Positions 34,822 through 43,709 of a DNA stretch of 64,000 bases are shown here, piece by piece (within the stretch, counting starts at the first letter, position 1; each line of letters starts with the position of its first letter). Below the pieces are notes generated by a model. It ran no database searches. It worked only from the letters and a program-made list of their open reading frames with translations, and was not told the origin of the DNA. Source of the DNA: Asticcacaulis machinosus (lineage in GTDB: Bacteria; Pseudomonadota; Alphaproteobacteria; Caulobacterales; Caulobacteraceae); NCBI RefSeq assembly GCF_028550435.1, contig NZ_JAQQKV010000002.1, positions 434,001 to 498,000 on the forward strand, given 5' to 3'. The translations under genes and the position numbers were made by a program.

Positions 34822-35928
34822 ATGAAATATAACCTGTCCTCACCCCCACAGCCGCAAAAAGACCCGCGCACCCAGATGGACGCAGCCGAACTTAAGGCCG
34901 CCGGAGCGCGTGCCCTGCCCGAAGTCGCCCAGAAATCAAACGCCAAGGACGCTCTGGTCATGGCGGGTGGTCTGATGGGGGCCGTGTTCTTAGGGGCGGT
35001 CACTCTGGTCATGCTGAGCAACAACCGCCAAAACCCGCCCGCGCAGACACCGGCTGCCCAAACCCCGCCGCAACCCCAGACCCCACAGGGGTCAGTGGTT
35101 ATGGATCAGCCGGCAACGCCTCTGACCGAAGGGCCGATCATGCCGGTCCCGCCAATCGAACAACCTCAGCCGCCGGTGCCTGCGGGCACGGCGCCAGTAC
35201 CCACACCTGACAATAATCCGCGCGCCAATACGCTGGTCTATGATGTCAGCGCCCCTGAACCGGGGGCCAATGCGCCCGCGGCCGCTGGCTCTGCTCCGGT
35301 ATCGCCGGTTCTGGCTGCCCGTGGCCCCAGCGTCGGTGACCTGACCGGCGTTGACGCTACTTTTCAGGCCCGCGCCTCCCGCATCAATAATCCGGGGTTT
35401 GTCGTCCCTCAGGGCACCATGATCCCCGCCGTGCTGGAAACCGCGCTTAATTCCGACCTGCCCGGCTATACCCGTGCGCTGGTGTCACGCGATATCAAAA
35501 GCTTTGACGGCTCACGCGTTATTATTCCGCGCGGGTCACGCCTGATCGGGGCCTATCGTTCGGGTCTGTCAAGCGGGCAGAAGCGCCTGTTTGTCACCTG
35601 GACCCGCCTGATACGTCCGGATGGCACCGCCATTCAACTGGCCGATCCGTCAACCGATCCGGTCGGTCAGGCGGGCCTCACCGGCGATGTCGACAGCCAT
35701 TTCTTTAAGCGGTTCGGTTCGGCCATGCTGTTGTCGATCATTGGCGGGCTGGCCGGGTCGCTGAACGATTCCAACTCCAACACCGTGGTCATCGGCACGG
35801 CCAGCGGCGCCAATAATGCCGCCACCGCCGCGCTCGAATCCGACTCCAAGATCGCCCCCACCATCAAGGTCGCGCAAGGCACACCGATTCAGGTGTTCGC
35901 CTCCCGCGACCTCGATTTTACCCAATAG
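34822..35928 (+). CDS. virB10: VirB10/TrbI-like protein
   Basis: The protein has 368 residues. One membrane segment at about residues 43-65 ('ALVMAGGLMGAVFLGAVTLV') is followed by a Pro/Gln-rich periplasmic stretch (70-150) and a C-terminal TrbI domain. The TrbI domain has 'GFVVPQGTMIPAVLETALNS', 'GSRVIIPRGSRLIGAYRSG' and the antenna region 'AMLLSIIGGLAGSLND'. It links inner and outer membranes in the secretion channel. ATG at 34822 immediately follows the virB9 stop; the frame is open further upstream only as overlap with virB9. Confidence 0.93.
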   Translation: MKYNLSSPPQPQKDPRTQMDAAELKAAGARALPEVAQKSNAKDALVMAGGLMGAVFLGAVTLVMLSNNRQNPPAQTPAAQTPPQPQTPQGSVVMDQPATPLTEGPIMPVPPIEQPQPPVPAGTAPVPTPDNNPRANTLVYDVSAPEPGANAPAAAGSAPVSPVLAARGPSVGDLTGVDATFQARASRINNPGFVVPQGTMIPAVLETALNSDLPGYTRALVSRDIKSFDGSRVIIPRGSRLIGAYRSGLSSGQKRLFVTWTRLIRPDGTAIQLADPSTDPVGQAGLTGDVDSHFFKRFGSAMLLSIIGGLAGSLNDSNSNTVVIGTASGANNAATAALESDSKIAPTIKVAQGTPIQVFASRDLDFTQ

Positions 35929-35947
35929 ACTGGTTGCAGTAATTTTA

Positions 35948-36919
35948 ATGGCCGTTGAACCGCTCCATCCCGAAGGCGTTTATCTTCGCACCTATCTGGC
36001 GCCGTTTCGCCCGTGGCTGGACCGCGAAGACGTGACCGAAGTCATGGTCAACCGGCCCGGCGAAGTGTGGGTGGAAATTTCCGGCCAGCCGCACATGCAG
36101 CGCTTTGACGCGCCCGACATCAATGATCATCTTGTCAGTCGGTTAGCGGCCCAGATCGCCCGCATCAGCCATCAGGGCATCAACCGCGAAAACCCGCTGC
36201 TGGGCGCAACCCTGCCGACCGGTGAACGGGTTCAGGTCATCGGCCCGCCCGCCACGCGACGGCATTGGGCGCTGGCGATCCGCCGCCACGTCATGGTCAA
36301 TCGACCCTTAGAGGCCTATGACCGCGGGCCGATCAAGGCCGCGACCTACACCACCCGTGAGCAGGATCAGGTGGCCGCCCGCCGTGATCCGGTCGGGTTC
36401 CTGAAAAAAGCCGTGCTCGCCCGTAAGACCGTGCTGATTTCGGGCGGCACTTCATCGGGTAAGACGACGTTTCTGAATGCGATGCTGCAAACCGTGCCGG
36501 AGTCTGAGCGCATCATTCTGGTCGAAGACACGCCCGAAATCATTGCCCACCAACCCAATGCGCTCGGCCTTGTGGCCGTTAAGGGCGAGCTGGGCGAAGC
36601 CAAGGTCACGGTCAATGACCTGCTTCAGGCCTCCCTGCGGTTACGGCCCGACCGGATCATCGTCGGTGAAATCCGGGGGGCTGAGGCGGTCACATTCTTA
36701 CGCGCAATCAATACCGGCCATCCGGGATCGTTTACTACCGTCCACGCTAACTCCCCGCAAGGCGCACTGGAACAATTGGCGCTGATGGTCATGCAGGGCG
36801 GCATGAGCCTGTCGCGCCAGGAGACGCTGGCCTATGCCTCAAGCCTGATCGATGTGGTGGTACAGTTGTCGAAATCGGGCGGTGAACGCGGCATCAGCGA
36901 TATCTACTGCCCGGTTTAA
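35948..36919 (+). CDS. virB11: VirB11-like hexameric ATPase
   Basis: The protein has 323 residues. The N-terminal domain '[20 protein letters not shown]' is followed by the Walker A '[17 protein letters not shown]' near residue 163, the Asp box 'ILVEDTPEI', Walker B '[18 protein letters not shown]' and the His box '[14 protein letters not shown]'. It powers pilus assembly and substrate transfer. It is the last gene of the virB operon. No virD4 coupling protein or relaxase follows, which makes a conjugative role unproven. Confidence 0.95.
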   Translation: MAVEPLHPEGVYLRTYLAPFRPWLDREDVTEVMVNRPGEVWVEISGQPHMQRFDAPDINDHLVSRLAAQIARISHQGINRENPLLGATLPTGERVQVIGPPATRRHWALAIRRHVMVNRPLEAYDRGPIKAATYTTREQDQVAARRDPVGFLKKAVLARKTVLISGGTSSGKTTFLNAMLQTVPESERIILVEDTPEIIAHQPNALGLVAVKGELGEAKVTVNDLLQASLRLRPDRIIVGEIRGAEAVTFLRAINTGHPGSFTTVHANSPQGALEQLALMVMQGGMSLSRQETLAYASSLIDVVVQLSKSGGERGISDIYCPV

Positions 36920-36992
36920 CCGCTTTCGGCCATATCATTTCAGTTTTGAAATAGCAGCGTTACCGAATTTGCCGCATTGGCTTTATAAGACC

Positions 36993-37022
36993 TTAAGTCC
37001 CCACATAAAAATAAGGACTTAA
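36993..37022 (+). promoter_or_regulatory. Leader hairpin covering the ribosome site of the dioxygenase-like gene
   Basis: TTAAGTCC (36993-37000) can pair with GGACTTAA (37015-37022). The right arm overlaps AAGGAC, the presumed ribosome site before the TTG start at 37027. Folding would limit initiation. Only the pairing is visible; a regulatory function is inference. Confidence 0.35.
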
Positions 37023-37026
37023 AGCT

Positions 37027-37953
37027 TTGACCCACCCCCACGCCCCAAATGAGCCTTATCACAAGGACGAAGGCAGCCTTCAGGATCTGATTGAAAGCGT
37101 CGCCTCGCGCCGGCGCACCCTGTCCATTATTGGCGGCGGGCTGTTTACGGCCACCTTCGCCTCGGCCTGTGGCGGCGGCGGAGGGGGCGGGACAACCACC
37201 GCCACGGTTACCAGCAGCGCCTCATCATCTTCGTCGTCAAGCTCATCATCCAGCTCGACCTCAAGTTCGGCCTCATCATCCTCAACCGCCAGCGGCACCT
37301 GCACCACCTATGCCGAAGAAACCGCTGGCCCCTATCCCGGTGATGGGTCTAACACGGCCTCAGGCTCAGTAATCAATGTGCTGGCCTTATCCGGTATCAA
37401 TCGCTCAGATATCCGAACCTCCGTCGGCTCGGCGTCCGGTACGGCGCCCGGCTTGCCGATGACGCTGACGATTACGCTGGTCAACTCGGGTAATAGCTGT
37501 GCGCCTCTGGCCGGATATGTCATCTATCTGTGGCACTGCACCCGTGACGGACTTTATTCGCTCTATACCCTGACGGGCGAAAACTATCTGCGCGGCGTTC
37601 AGGTCACTAATGCCAATGGTCAGGTGACCTTCACCACCATCTTCCCCGGCTGCTATGACGGACGGATGCCGCACCTGCATGTTGAGGTTTACCCGTCGCT
37701 GGCCGCCGCCACGTCCTATGCCAATAAGCTAAAGACCTCGCAGTTTGCTCTGCCACGCGATGTCTGCACCAGCGTATACGCCAATGTCAGCGGATATAGC
37801 GCCAGCGTCAGCAACCTAAGCCGCATCACCTTTGCCAGCGATAATGTGTTTTCGGACAACAGTGCGACCCAGCTTGCCGCCCAGACGATAGCCTTGAGCG
37901 GCGACACCACAAACGGCTATACCGGCACAGTGACCTATGGCGTGACTATTTAA
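37027..37953 (+). CDS. Exported intradiol ring-cleavage dioxygenase-like protein
   Basis: The protein has 308 residues and starts at TTG, with AAGGA 8-9 bases upstream. An N-terminal 'RRRTLSIIGGGLFTATFASAC' resembles a twin-arginine and/or lipoprotein signal with the lipobox Cys followed by a run of Gly. Residues of about 60-90 are almost pure Ser/Thr linker. The domain from 95 on has the intradiol dioxygenase iron ligands: Tyr in 'ETAGPYPGDG', 'YVIYLWHCTRDGLYSLY' and 'FPGCYDGRMPHLHVEVY' (Tyr, His, His). The protein would be extracytoplasmic, unlike cytoplasmic catechol dioxygenases. Its substrate could be lignin-related aromatics, but this is inference. Confidence 0.8.
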   Translation: MTHPHAPNEPYHKDEGSLQDLIESVASRRRTLSIIGGGLFTATFASACGGGGGGGTTTATVTSSASSSSSSSSSSSSTSSSASSSSTASGTCTTYAEETAGPYPGDGSNTASGSVINVLALSGINRSDIRTSVGSASGTAPGLPMTLTITLVNSGNSCAPLAGYVIYLWHCTRDGLYSLYTLTGENYLRGVQVTNANGQVTFTTIFPGCYDGRMPHLHVEVYPSLAAATSYANKLKTSQFALPRDVCTSVYANVSGYSASVSNLSRITFASDNVFSDNSATQLAAQTIALSGDTTNGYTGTVTYGVTI

Positions 37954-37965
37954 GTCCCTCGCCGG

Positions 37966-38018
37966 GTGGTGGCTAGAGCGGAATAATTAGATCAAAATCA
38001 TTCCGCTCTAGCCACCAC
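37966..38018. terminator. 19-bp perfect inverted repeat between convergent genes
   Basis: GTGGTGGCTAGAGCGGAAT (37966-37984) pairs perfectly with 38000-38018 across a 15-base loop. It lies between two convergent genes and can act as a bidirectional terminator, although no long T-run follows. The right arm is also the last codons and stop of the GH130 gene. The core 11-mer TAGAGCGGAAT recurs at 58461. Confidence 0.65.
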
Positions 38019-39338
38019 AGGCTCTGGCGGGGTCGCGGCCGTTTGCGCGGCCCCGATCCCCAGATGGCTGAGAATATCGCCAATGCGTGCAGAGACAAAC
38101 CGGATGGATGAATCGGCCACCCCATAGGGAATCATGATCCAGTCACCGGCCCGCATCCCGCCACAGGTATAGACCACGTTCGGCACATAGCCTTCGCGGG
38201 TTTCTTCGTCCGGCGACAACAGGGGCAAGGTGGAGCGGGCAATGACCTTGCGCGGGTCGTGCCTGTCGAGCAAGGCCGCCGCCAGCGAATAGCGCCGCAT
38301 GGCCCCAACCCCGTGGGTCAGCAGCAGCCAGCCCTCGTCCAGTTCAATAGGCGAGCCGCAATTGCCCATCTGCACCAGTTCCCAGGGATAGACCGGCTCG
38401 ATGAACCGGTCGCCATAGTTCCACACGGTCAGGTCATCGCTTTCAAGATAGTACAGGCTTTCGTGGTCAAGGCGGCCGATAGCGGCATAGCGGCCATTGA
38501 TCTTGCGCGGGAACAGGGCCAACCCCTTATGTCGCGACGCTTCTCCGCGAAACGGCGACAGGCGGAAGGTCACGAAATCATCGGTTTCAAACAGCTCACA
38601 GCCGATCTCGCGTCCGGAATAGGCGGTGTAGCTGCCGATATAGGTCGACCGGCCGCCCTCATCTGTGAAATGCACCATGCGCAGGTCTTCGAGACCATTG
38701 GACTGGGCGCGCGTGATCGGAAAAATCACGGTTGAGGAAATATTGCAGGCCGAATGGCGGCGCAGATCAACCGGGCCATCGGCACCGACATTATGGATCG
38801 GAGAGGCCGCCACCACAAAATCACTCTCGTCCTTAAGCTCAATCGTGCCGTCACGGTGAAACACACCCTCACGGAACGAAATGGTCGAGATATGGCCTTC
38901 ACCGACTGTGCGCAATGACATGATAAACCGAACTGAATCCTCTGCCATCCCCGATTGATCCGGATGCGGAACAACGGACGGGTTCATAACCGCAGCCGCT
39001 TCGAAACTATATTCATGTGAGAAATAGGCCCCGATCAGGGCGCGGTGATCGTCATCCAGATTATCCATCCCCCCGATCATGTCCTGGATCTGACGGAAGC
39101 GATCTATGAAAATCTCACGGGTTTGCCAGTGCCGGCCCTGAAAATCACGGTTCACATTGGCAAGCTCGGCCTGACACTGTTCCCGCGTCAGGCTAACCAA
39201 CTGGTTGCAGATGCGGTGGGCGCGCGAGGCGCTGCCCTGAGCCGAACCTGTCGGCTGCACCGAGATGGAGAACGGGCGCAAGACCACGCGTTCAGGATTG
39301 GCGGTCAGCACGATCGGACTATGGGTCAGATTATACAT
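37998..39338 (-). CDS. GH130 family glycoside phosphorylase/hydrolase
   Basis: The protein has 446 residues. The five-bladed beta-propeller family GH130 acts mainly on beta-mannosides, many members by phosphorolysis. Visible segments include 'SFEAAAVMNPSVVPHPDQSG', 'GLALFPRKINGRYAAIGRLD', 'GNCGSPIELDEGWLLLTHGVG' and 'REGYVPNVVYTCGG'. The first third is longer than in minimal family members. No signal peptide, so cytoplasmic. It lies 24 bases downstream of a GT4 gene on the same strand, a pairing that suggests a shared oligo- or polysaccharide. The C-terminus is built into the palindrome at 37966. Confidence 0.85.
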   Translation of the reverse strand: MYNLTHSPIVLTANPERVVLRPFSISVQPTGSAQGSASRAHRICNQLVSLTREQCQAELANVNRDFQGRHWQTREIFIDRFRQIQDMIGGMDNLDDDHRALIGAYFSHEYSFEAAAVMNPSVVPHPDQSGMAEDSVRFIMSLRTVGEGHISTISFREGVFHRDGTIELKDESDFVVAASPIHNVGADGPVDLRRHSACNISSTVIFPITRAQSNGLEDLRMVHFTDEGGRSTYIGSYTAYSGREIGCELFETDDFVTFRLSPFRGEASRHKGLALFPRKINGRYAAIGRLDHESLYYLESDDLTVWNYGDRFIEPVYPWELVQMGNCGSPIELDEGWLLLTHGVGAMRRYSLAAALLDRHDPRKVIARSTLPLLSPDEETREGYVPNVVYTCGGMRAGDWIMIPYGVADSSIRFVSARIGDILSHLGIGAAQTAATPPEPVVARAE

Positions 39339-39362
39339 TTAGGCAGTCCCCGTTTAAACAGT

Positions 39363-41705
39363 CTACAGATTAGCCATCATGGCGGTCCAGCTTAAGTGAT
39401 AGGCCAGCAGCGATTCCGCGCCCTGATTGTGATTGCAGCCTTCCGGCGTCAGGCCATCGAAACAGCCGCCATCATCAGTGATCAAGGCCACTCCGTGATC
39501 GTTTTCGCCGTGGAACCATGCCAGCACCCGGAAGGCTTCATCTTTCCAGTGCGAATCCTGCGTTACCCGAAACGCCGTAAGGCAGGCATTGATCGTCGCC
39601 TGCACCTCAAGCGGTTGCTGATCGAACAGGGGCGTCGTCTGCCCGCCCTCATCAAAGCGTGAGGTCGGCACCGGCCGGAAATGGCCGCCTTTGGCGCAGG
39701 TTTGCTCCGTCATCAGCCACTTAAGCGCGGCGACACCGTCGTCAACCATAGCCTTATTGCCCAGAACATCACCGGCAATAATCAGGGCTTCCGGCAGCCG
39801 GGCATTGTCATAACTTAAGGCAGGCTCAAACCACGGATGACTGTCATTGGCATGATCCGTAAGGCCATTACGTAACAACCGGCTAAGGTCATGGATGCGG
39901 TGGCGAATATCGGCGTTGTCACCGACATGGCCAAGAGCCCGCGACAAAACCCGGATCAGTATGGCGCGCGATCGCTGAGAATCCCACGCGTCAATGTACG
40001 AAATTACGCGTTGCGCCAGTTCCTTGGCCCACAGGCGCAGATCGTCCGGCAGAGATGATCTGACCGTATCAATCAGGGCCTCAAACGTTCGGGCACAACA
40101 ATCATCCGAGCCACCGTCATCCAGCCAGTTGCGGCCATAGTCCATAAAATTGCGGAACCGCTCACCTGTCCAGGCATGGTTGACAAAGCCCGCATAAGCA
40201 TAGGCCAGGCGGTCACGCGCTGCACTGCCCTCGACCCAGCCCGATTGCAGGGCAATCAGCGACAGGGCGCGGCAATTGTCATCGGTGCAATAGCCATGAT
40301 TACGGTCAGCCAGCCGGAACTTCCCGTGCTGAAAGATGCCGCAATCATCGCTCATGCGCGCAATCGCTTCCCACGAAGGCGGCCGCGTCAGATAATCCTT
40401 GTTCGGTGTAGGTTTGGGCGCATTTGCCGCCATTTCCATGTCCGCCGCCGCGCGTGCCACATAAGTGCCGGCGACCGCCCCCCAGCGGGAGGGCCGGGCG
40501 TAGTCATAGGCGCGCTGCGACATGGCAGAGCGATGATCGTCAGAGGTCAGAAGGTTTGAAATCTCGCGGGCAAAGGCCATGCTGTCTCCAAACGGGCAGA
40601 TAACCCCAACCCCGTCCGCCAGCGCTTCTGCCGCATGCCAATAAGGCGTTGAGACCACTGGCCGGCCCAGAGCCAGCGCATAGCTCAGCGTCCCCGACGT
40701 GATCTGGGTTTCGGTCAGGTACGGCGTCACATAGATGTCCGTTGCCTGAAGAATATCGATCAGCTCGGCATCATCCATGAAGCGGTTGACGAACCGGATA
40801 TGATCTTCAACCCCCAGCTCACGCGCCATATTGATCAGGCTGTCGCGGTAAGCTTCGCCCTGAGACGCCACCAGATGCGGATGGGTAGCTCCGACGATCA
40901 GATAGGTCAGATCAGGCGTCGTATCCAGAATATCGGGCAAGGCCTTGATGATGGTTTCAATGCCCTTATTGGGTGACAAAAGCCCAAAGGTCATCAGGGT
41001 TTTTTGCCCTCCAACACCAAAGACCTCTTTGAAGCGCTCCGTATCGCCCAGGGGGCGCGACGGCGCACCGTGTGGCACCACAAGGATTTTGGTCTCAGGC
41101 ACCTTATAGACCTCGCGCAGGATTTTCGCCCCGCGCTCAGCCATAGTCACCAGAGTTGACGACAGGCGGATGAGTGCCGACATGACGCGCTTTTGATCGT
41201 CGTTAGGGGTTTCAAGCACGGTATGCAGAGTGGTCACAATCGGCATGTTCAGCCGCTCAAGGCACTCGATCAGGTAGCTGCCTGCCGGGCCGCCGTAGAT
41301 GCCGAACTCATGCTGAACGAACAGAACCTGTGTCTCTGAGGCATTCAGACTGGCGGCCAGACGGCGATAGGCTTCGGGGTCGTTCTGGGGCACCTGATCG
41401 GTCACGACATCAGGGTAATCATACTCACCATTCGGGTCGTTCATGGCAATCACGCGCCAGTCGGCCTTCGGCAGCGCCTGAGACAGACAGATGTACATAT
41501 CACGCGTAAAGGTCGCCAGACCACACATGCGCGGCGGAAAATTGCCGATAATGGCCGCGCGCTTAATGCGCCCGCCCTGCGGGCTGACCGTTTGCTGGCC
41601 AGCCTTAGTTTCAGGCCGTACGGATGGCGGTGCCGTATCCGTCACATCAAAGCCCGATGACGCTAATGACTCCGGCCCTAACCCTACAGTCTTTTCTTGC
41701 AGCAT
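39363..41705 (-). CDS. GT4 glycosyltransferase fused to an alpha-helical C-terminal domain
   Basis: The protein has 780 residues. Residues of about 48-410 are a GT-B glycosyltransferase of family 4: 'GNFPPRMCGLATFTRDM', 'LFVQHEFGIYGGPAGSYL', 'TFGLLSPNKGIETIIKALP' and 'TETQITSGTLSYALALGRPV'. Residues of about 440-780 look like an (alpha/alpha) toroid as in glycan-processing enzymes ('HGYCTDDNCRALSLIALQ', then 'HNQGAESLLAYHLSW'). GAGG lies 8 bases upstream of the ATG. With the GH130 gene 24 bases downstream it may make and trim a mannose-containing glycan. Substrate unproven. Confidence 0.82.
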   Translation of the reverse strand: MLQEKTVGLGPESLASSGFDVTDTAPPSVRPETKAGQQTVSPQGGRIKRAAIIGNFPPRMCGLATFTRDMYICLSQALPKADWRVIAMNDPNGEYDYPDVVTDQVPQNDPEAYRRLAASLNASETQVLFVQHEFGIYGGPAGSYLIECLERLNMPIVTTLHTVLETPNDDQKRVMSALIRLSSTLVTMAERGAKILREVYKVPETKILVVPHGAPSRPLGDTERFKEVFGVGGQKTLMTFGLLSPNKGIETIIKALPDILDTTPDLTYLIVGATHPHLVASQGEAYRDSLINMARELGVEDHIRFVNRFMDDAELIDILQATDIYVTPYLTETQITSGTLSYALALGRPVVSTPYWHAAEALADGVGVICPFGDSMAFAREISNLLTSDDHRSAMSQRAYDYARPSRWGAVAGTYVARAAADMEMAANAPKPTPNKDYLTRPPSWEAIARMSDDCGIFQHGKFRLADRNHGYCTDDNCRALSLIALQSGWVEGSAARDRLAYAYAGFVNHAWTGERFRNFMDYGRNWLDDGGSDDCCARTFEALIDTVRSSLPDDLRLWAKELAQRVISYIDAWDSQRSRAILIRVLSRALGHVGDNADIRHRIHDLSRLLRNGLTDHANDSHPWFEPALSYDNARLPEALIIAGDVLGNKAMVDDGVAALKWLMTEQTCAKGGHFRPVPTSRFDEGGQTTPLFDQQPLEVQATINACLTAFRVTQDSHWKDEAFRVLAWFHGENDHGVALITDDGGCFDGLTPEGCNHNQGAESLLAYHLSWTAMMANL

Positions 41706-41964
41706 GATCTGACCTCAAAAAAATTGATGTAACGCGCAACCGACCGCTGTCTGGCAAAACAAGATTGCCAGTATAATTCAGGTAAATATTATATAGGGTC
41801 CGGCGTATATTCGCCGCCTTTTGCCCACAAAGGGTTCAGGCACAAACTATACGGTAAATTGGTGTGCCATTTCCCATAAGGAAACCATAGGCATTATAAA
41901 AATCAACTGTCAGGAGAGCATTAAGATCACCAAATACGGTCTGATCACGCCCTTTTGACAGGTT

Positions 41965-42759
41965 TCAAAGCCTTAAACGCTTAATCAGCCCCATAGCCGC
42001 CGCCGGATTGCGCACCTTATGGCCGCTGATGACAAACGCAAAGACATCGGTGGGCTTCTCCGATACAGTGCGGGTGACCGCCTCCATGTCCTGCGGCACG
42101 CCACCGTCAGCATAGGTTTTCAGGCGGCCGGCCCACGCATCCAGTTCCCCCGTCGTGTAACCCTCAGCCTCATATTCGCGCGTGCCCATCAGACGCAGAT
42201 ACACAAATGGGGCGGTCACATCGGCAATCTGCGGAAATTCGCTGTCGCCGGCGGTGATGATGGCCACACCATATTCCCGCGCCATCTGCACAAAGACGTC
42301 ATCGCGAAAGCTGTCGTGGCGCACTTCGACCGCATGGCGCAGATCAAGGCCATCATGGCGTTTCGGCAGTAATTTCAGAAATGCCTCAAAATCTTCGGGG
42401 TCAAATTTTTTCGTGGCCATGAACTGCCAGTTGATCGGCCCCAGCTTTTGTTTCAGTTCGGTGATGCCCGAACTTATGAATTTTTCGATTGAGTCACCGG
42501 CTTCGGCCAGCACCCGCCGGTTGGTGGTGTAGCGCGAACCTTTGAGCGTAAAGACAAAATCATCCGGTGTTTCCTCATACCACTTGATGTAGGAGGCCGG
42601 TTTCATCGAACCATAATAGGTGCCGTTGACCTCAATCGCTGTCATCTGACGCGACGCATATTCCAGTTCGCGTTTCTGCGTCAGGCCCTCAGGATAGAAC
42701 GGCCCGCGCCAGTCTTCATAGGTCCAGCCACCAATGCCGATATAGATTCTGCCGCTCAT
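41965..42759 (-). CDS. DUF72 (YecE) family protein
   Basis: The protein has 264 residues. The DUF72 TIM-barrel fold is recognised from 'IYIGIGGWTYEDWRGPFYP', 'IEVNGTYYGSMKPASYIKW', 'FVFTLKGSRYTTNRR' and 'PTDVFAFVISGHKVRNP'. The biochemical role of the family is not settled. AGGAGAGG precedes the ATG closely. It lies 40 bases downstream of the GntR-type gene and could share its transcript. Confidence 0.9.
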   Translation of the reverse strand: MSGRIYIGIGGWTYEDWRGPFYPEGLTQKRELEYASRQMTAIEVNGTYYGSMKPASYIKWYEETPDDFVFTLKGSRYTTNRRVLAEAGDSIEKFISSGITELKQKLGPINWQFMATKKFDPEDFEAFLKLLPKRHDGLDLRHAVEVRHDSFRDDVFVQMAREYGVAIITAGDSEFPQIADVTAPFVYLRLMGTREYEAEGYTTGELDAWAGRLKTYADGGVPQDMEAVTRTVSEKPTDVFAFVISGHKVRNPAAAMGLIKRLRL

Positions 42760-42799
42760 CTACCTCTCCTGTGGCTGTCCGAACTCACGGTAAGACGAC

Positions 42800-43552
42800 T
42801 TAATCCGTCACCCCTTTAAGGCGGCGGGCGATGGCCTGGCGACGTTCGGAATTGGCCTGACGGACGCGTTCAACCGCCACGATTTCGGTGGCGTTCAACA
42901 GATGCTCGATCACCCGGTCAAGGTGATCGTGCATAGCCTGACGCGCCGCATTGCCAGAGCGGCTTTTGAGCGCGGCCAGAATGTCCCCATGCTCATCGAT
43001 GCGCGCCCCCATGCCGAGATTAGCCGCCCGCGCCAGAATATTACGCGCCAGCGGTGAGCGGTAACGCCAGTCCCACAGGTTTTCGACACAGGACGCAATC
43101 GCACCATTACCGCTGATCTTGGCAATCAGGACATGGAATTCACGGTCAGCCCGCTCAGCCCGCTCAGGGTCGGCATGGTGCATCTGGGAGACCAGATCTT
43201 CGAGTTCGGCCACCTGCTCATCGGTGATCAGGGTCGCCGCCAGCGCGCACACTTCGCCTTCCAGCAGACGGCGCGCTTCGATCAGTTCAAACGCCCCGAT
43301 CTCAGAATCCGAGAACGGCAGCGGATCAGGTTTGGTCTTGGTGACAATGATCCCTAAGCCATGCTTGGCTTCGATCATGCCTAAGATTTCCAGCGCAATC
43401 ATGGCTTCGCGCAAGGTCGGGCGACTGACGCCGTATTGCACGGCCAGATCCCGTTCCGGCGGCAGACGGTCGCCGGGCTTATAGCGGCCGGACTGAATGT
43501 CCTCGGCAATAGAGTCAGCGATACGACGATAAAGTTTCTTCGGTTCAGACAT
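42800..43552 (-). CDS. GntR family regulator, FadR/FCD subfamily (uronate-type)
   Basis: The protein has 250 residues. The N-terminal winged HTH is 'IADSIAEDIQSGRYKPGDRL' plus 'YGVSRPTLREAMIALEILGM'. The C-terminal FCD domain has metal/ligand-binding residues in 'RADREFHVLIAKISGNGAI' and 'DEHGDILAALKSR'. UxuR/ExuR-type uronate regulators belong here. The divergent region at 46593-47187 has two GGTCA(G/T)ACCAAT sites resembling the TTGGTNNACCAA operators of such regulators, so it probably controls the receptor and glucuronate genes. Confidence 0.88.
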   Translation of the reverse strand: MSEPKKLYRRIADSIAEDIQSGRYKPGDRLPPERDLAVQYGVSRPTLREAMIALEILGMIEAKHGLGIIVTKTKPDPLPFSDSEIGAFELIEARRLLEGEVCALAATLITDEQVAELEDLVSQMHHADPERAERADREFHVLIAKISGNGAIASCVENLWDWRYRSPLARNILARAANLGMGARIDEHGDILAALKSRSGNAARQAMHDHLDRVIEHLLNATEIVAVERVRQANSERRQAIARRLKGVTD

Positions 43553-43651
43553 ATGTGTTCATTATCCGGACGGCCCAAAGCCGTGTCAGCCATCTACCTA
43601 TGCCTGATTTGCATCGCTTTAGAAAGACTTAACGCTCTTGACCTCTGGCGC

Positions 43652-43682
43652 AAAAAAAGCGGCACACCCGAAGGCATGCCGC
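43652..43682 (-). terminator. Rho-independent terminator of the TonB-dependent receptor gene
   Basis: Read on the minus strand, GCGGCATGCC-TTCG-GGTGTGCCGC forms a 10-bp stem (two G-T pairs) with a stable TTCG loop, followed by seven T. It lies 28 bases after the receptor stop and upstream of the GntR gene. Confidence 0.9.
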
Positions 43683-43709
43683 TAAGGAAGGAAGGTTTTA
43701 GATGCGGGA

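Noticed and set aside
37170-37300. Gly and Ser codon runs that look like a simple-sequence repeat or phase-variable tract
   Set aside because: The codons are mixed, not a uniform DNA repeat, and encode a normal lipobox-Gly-Ser linker.
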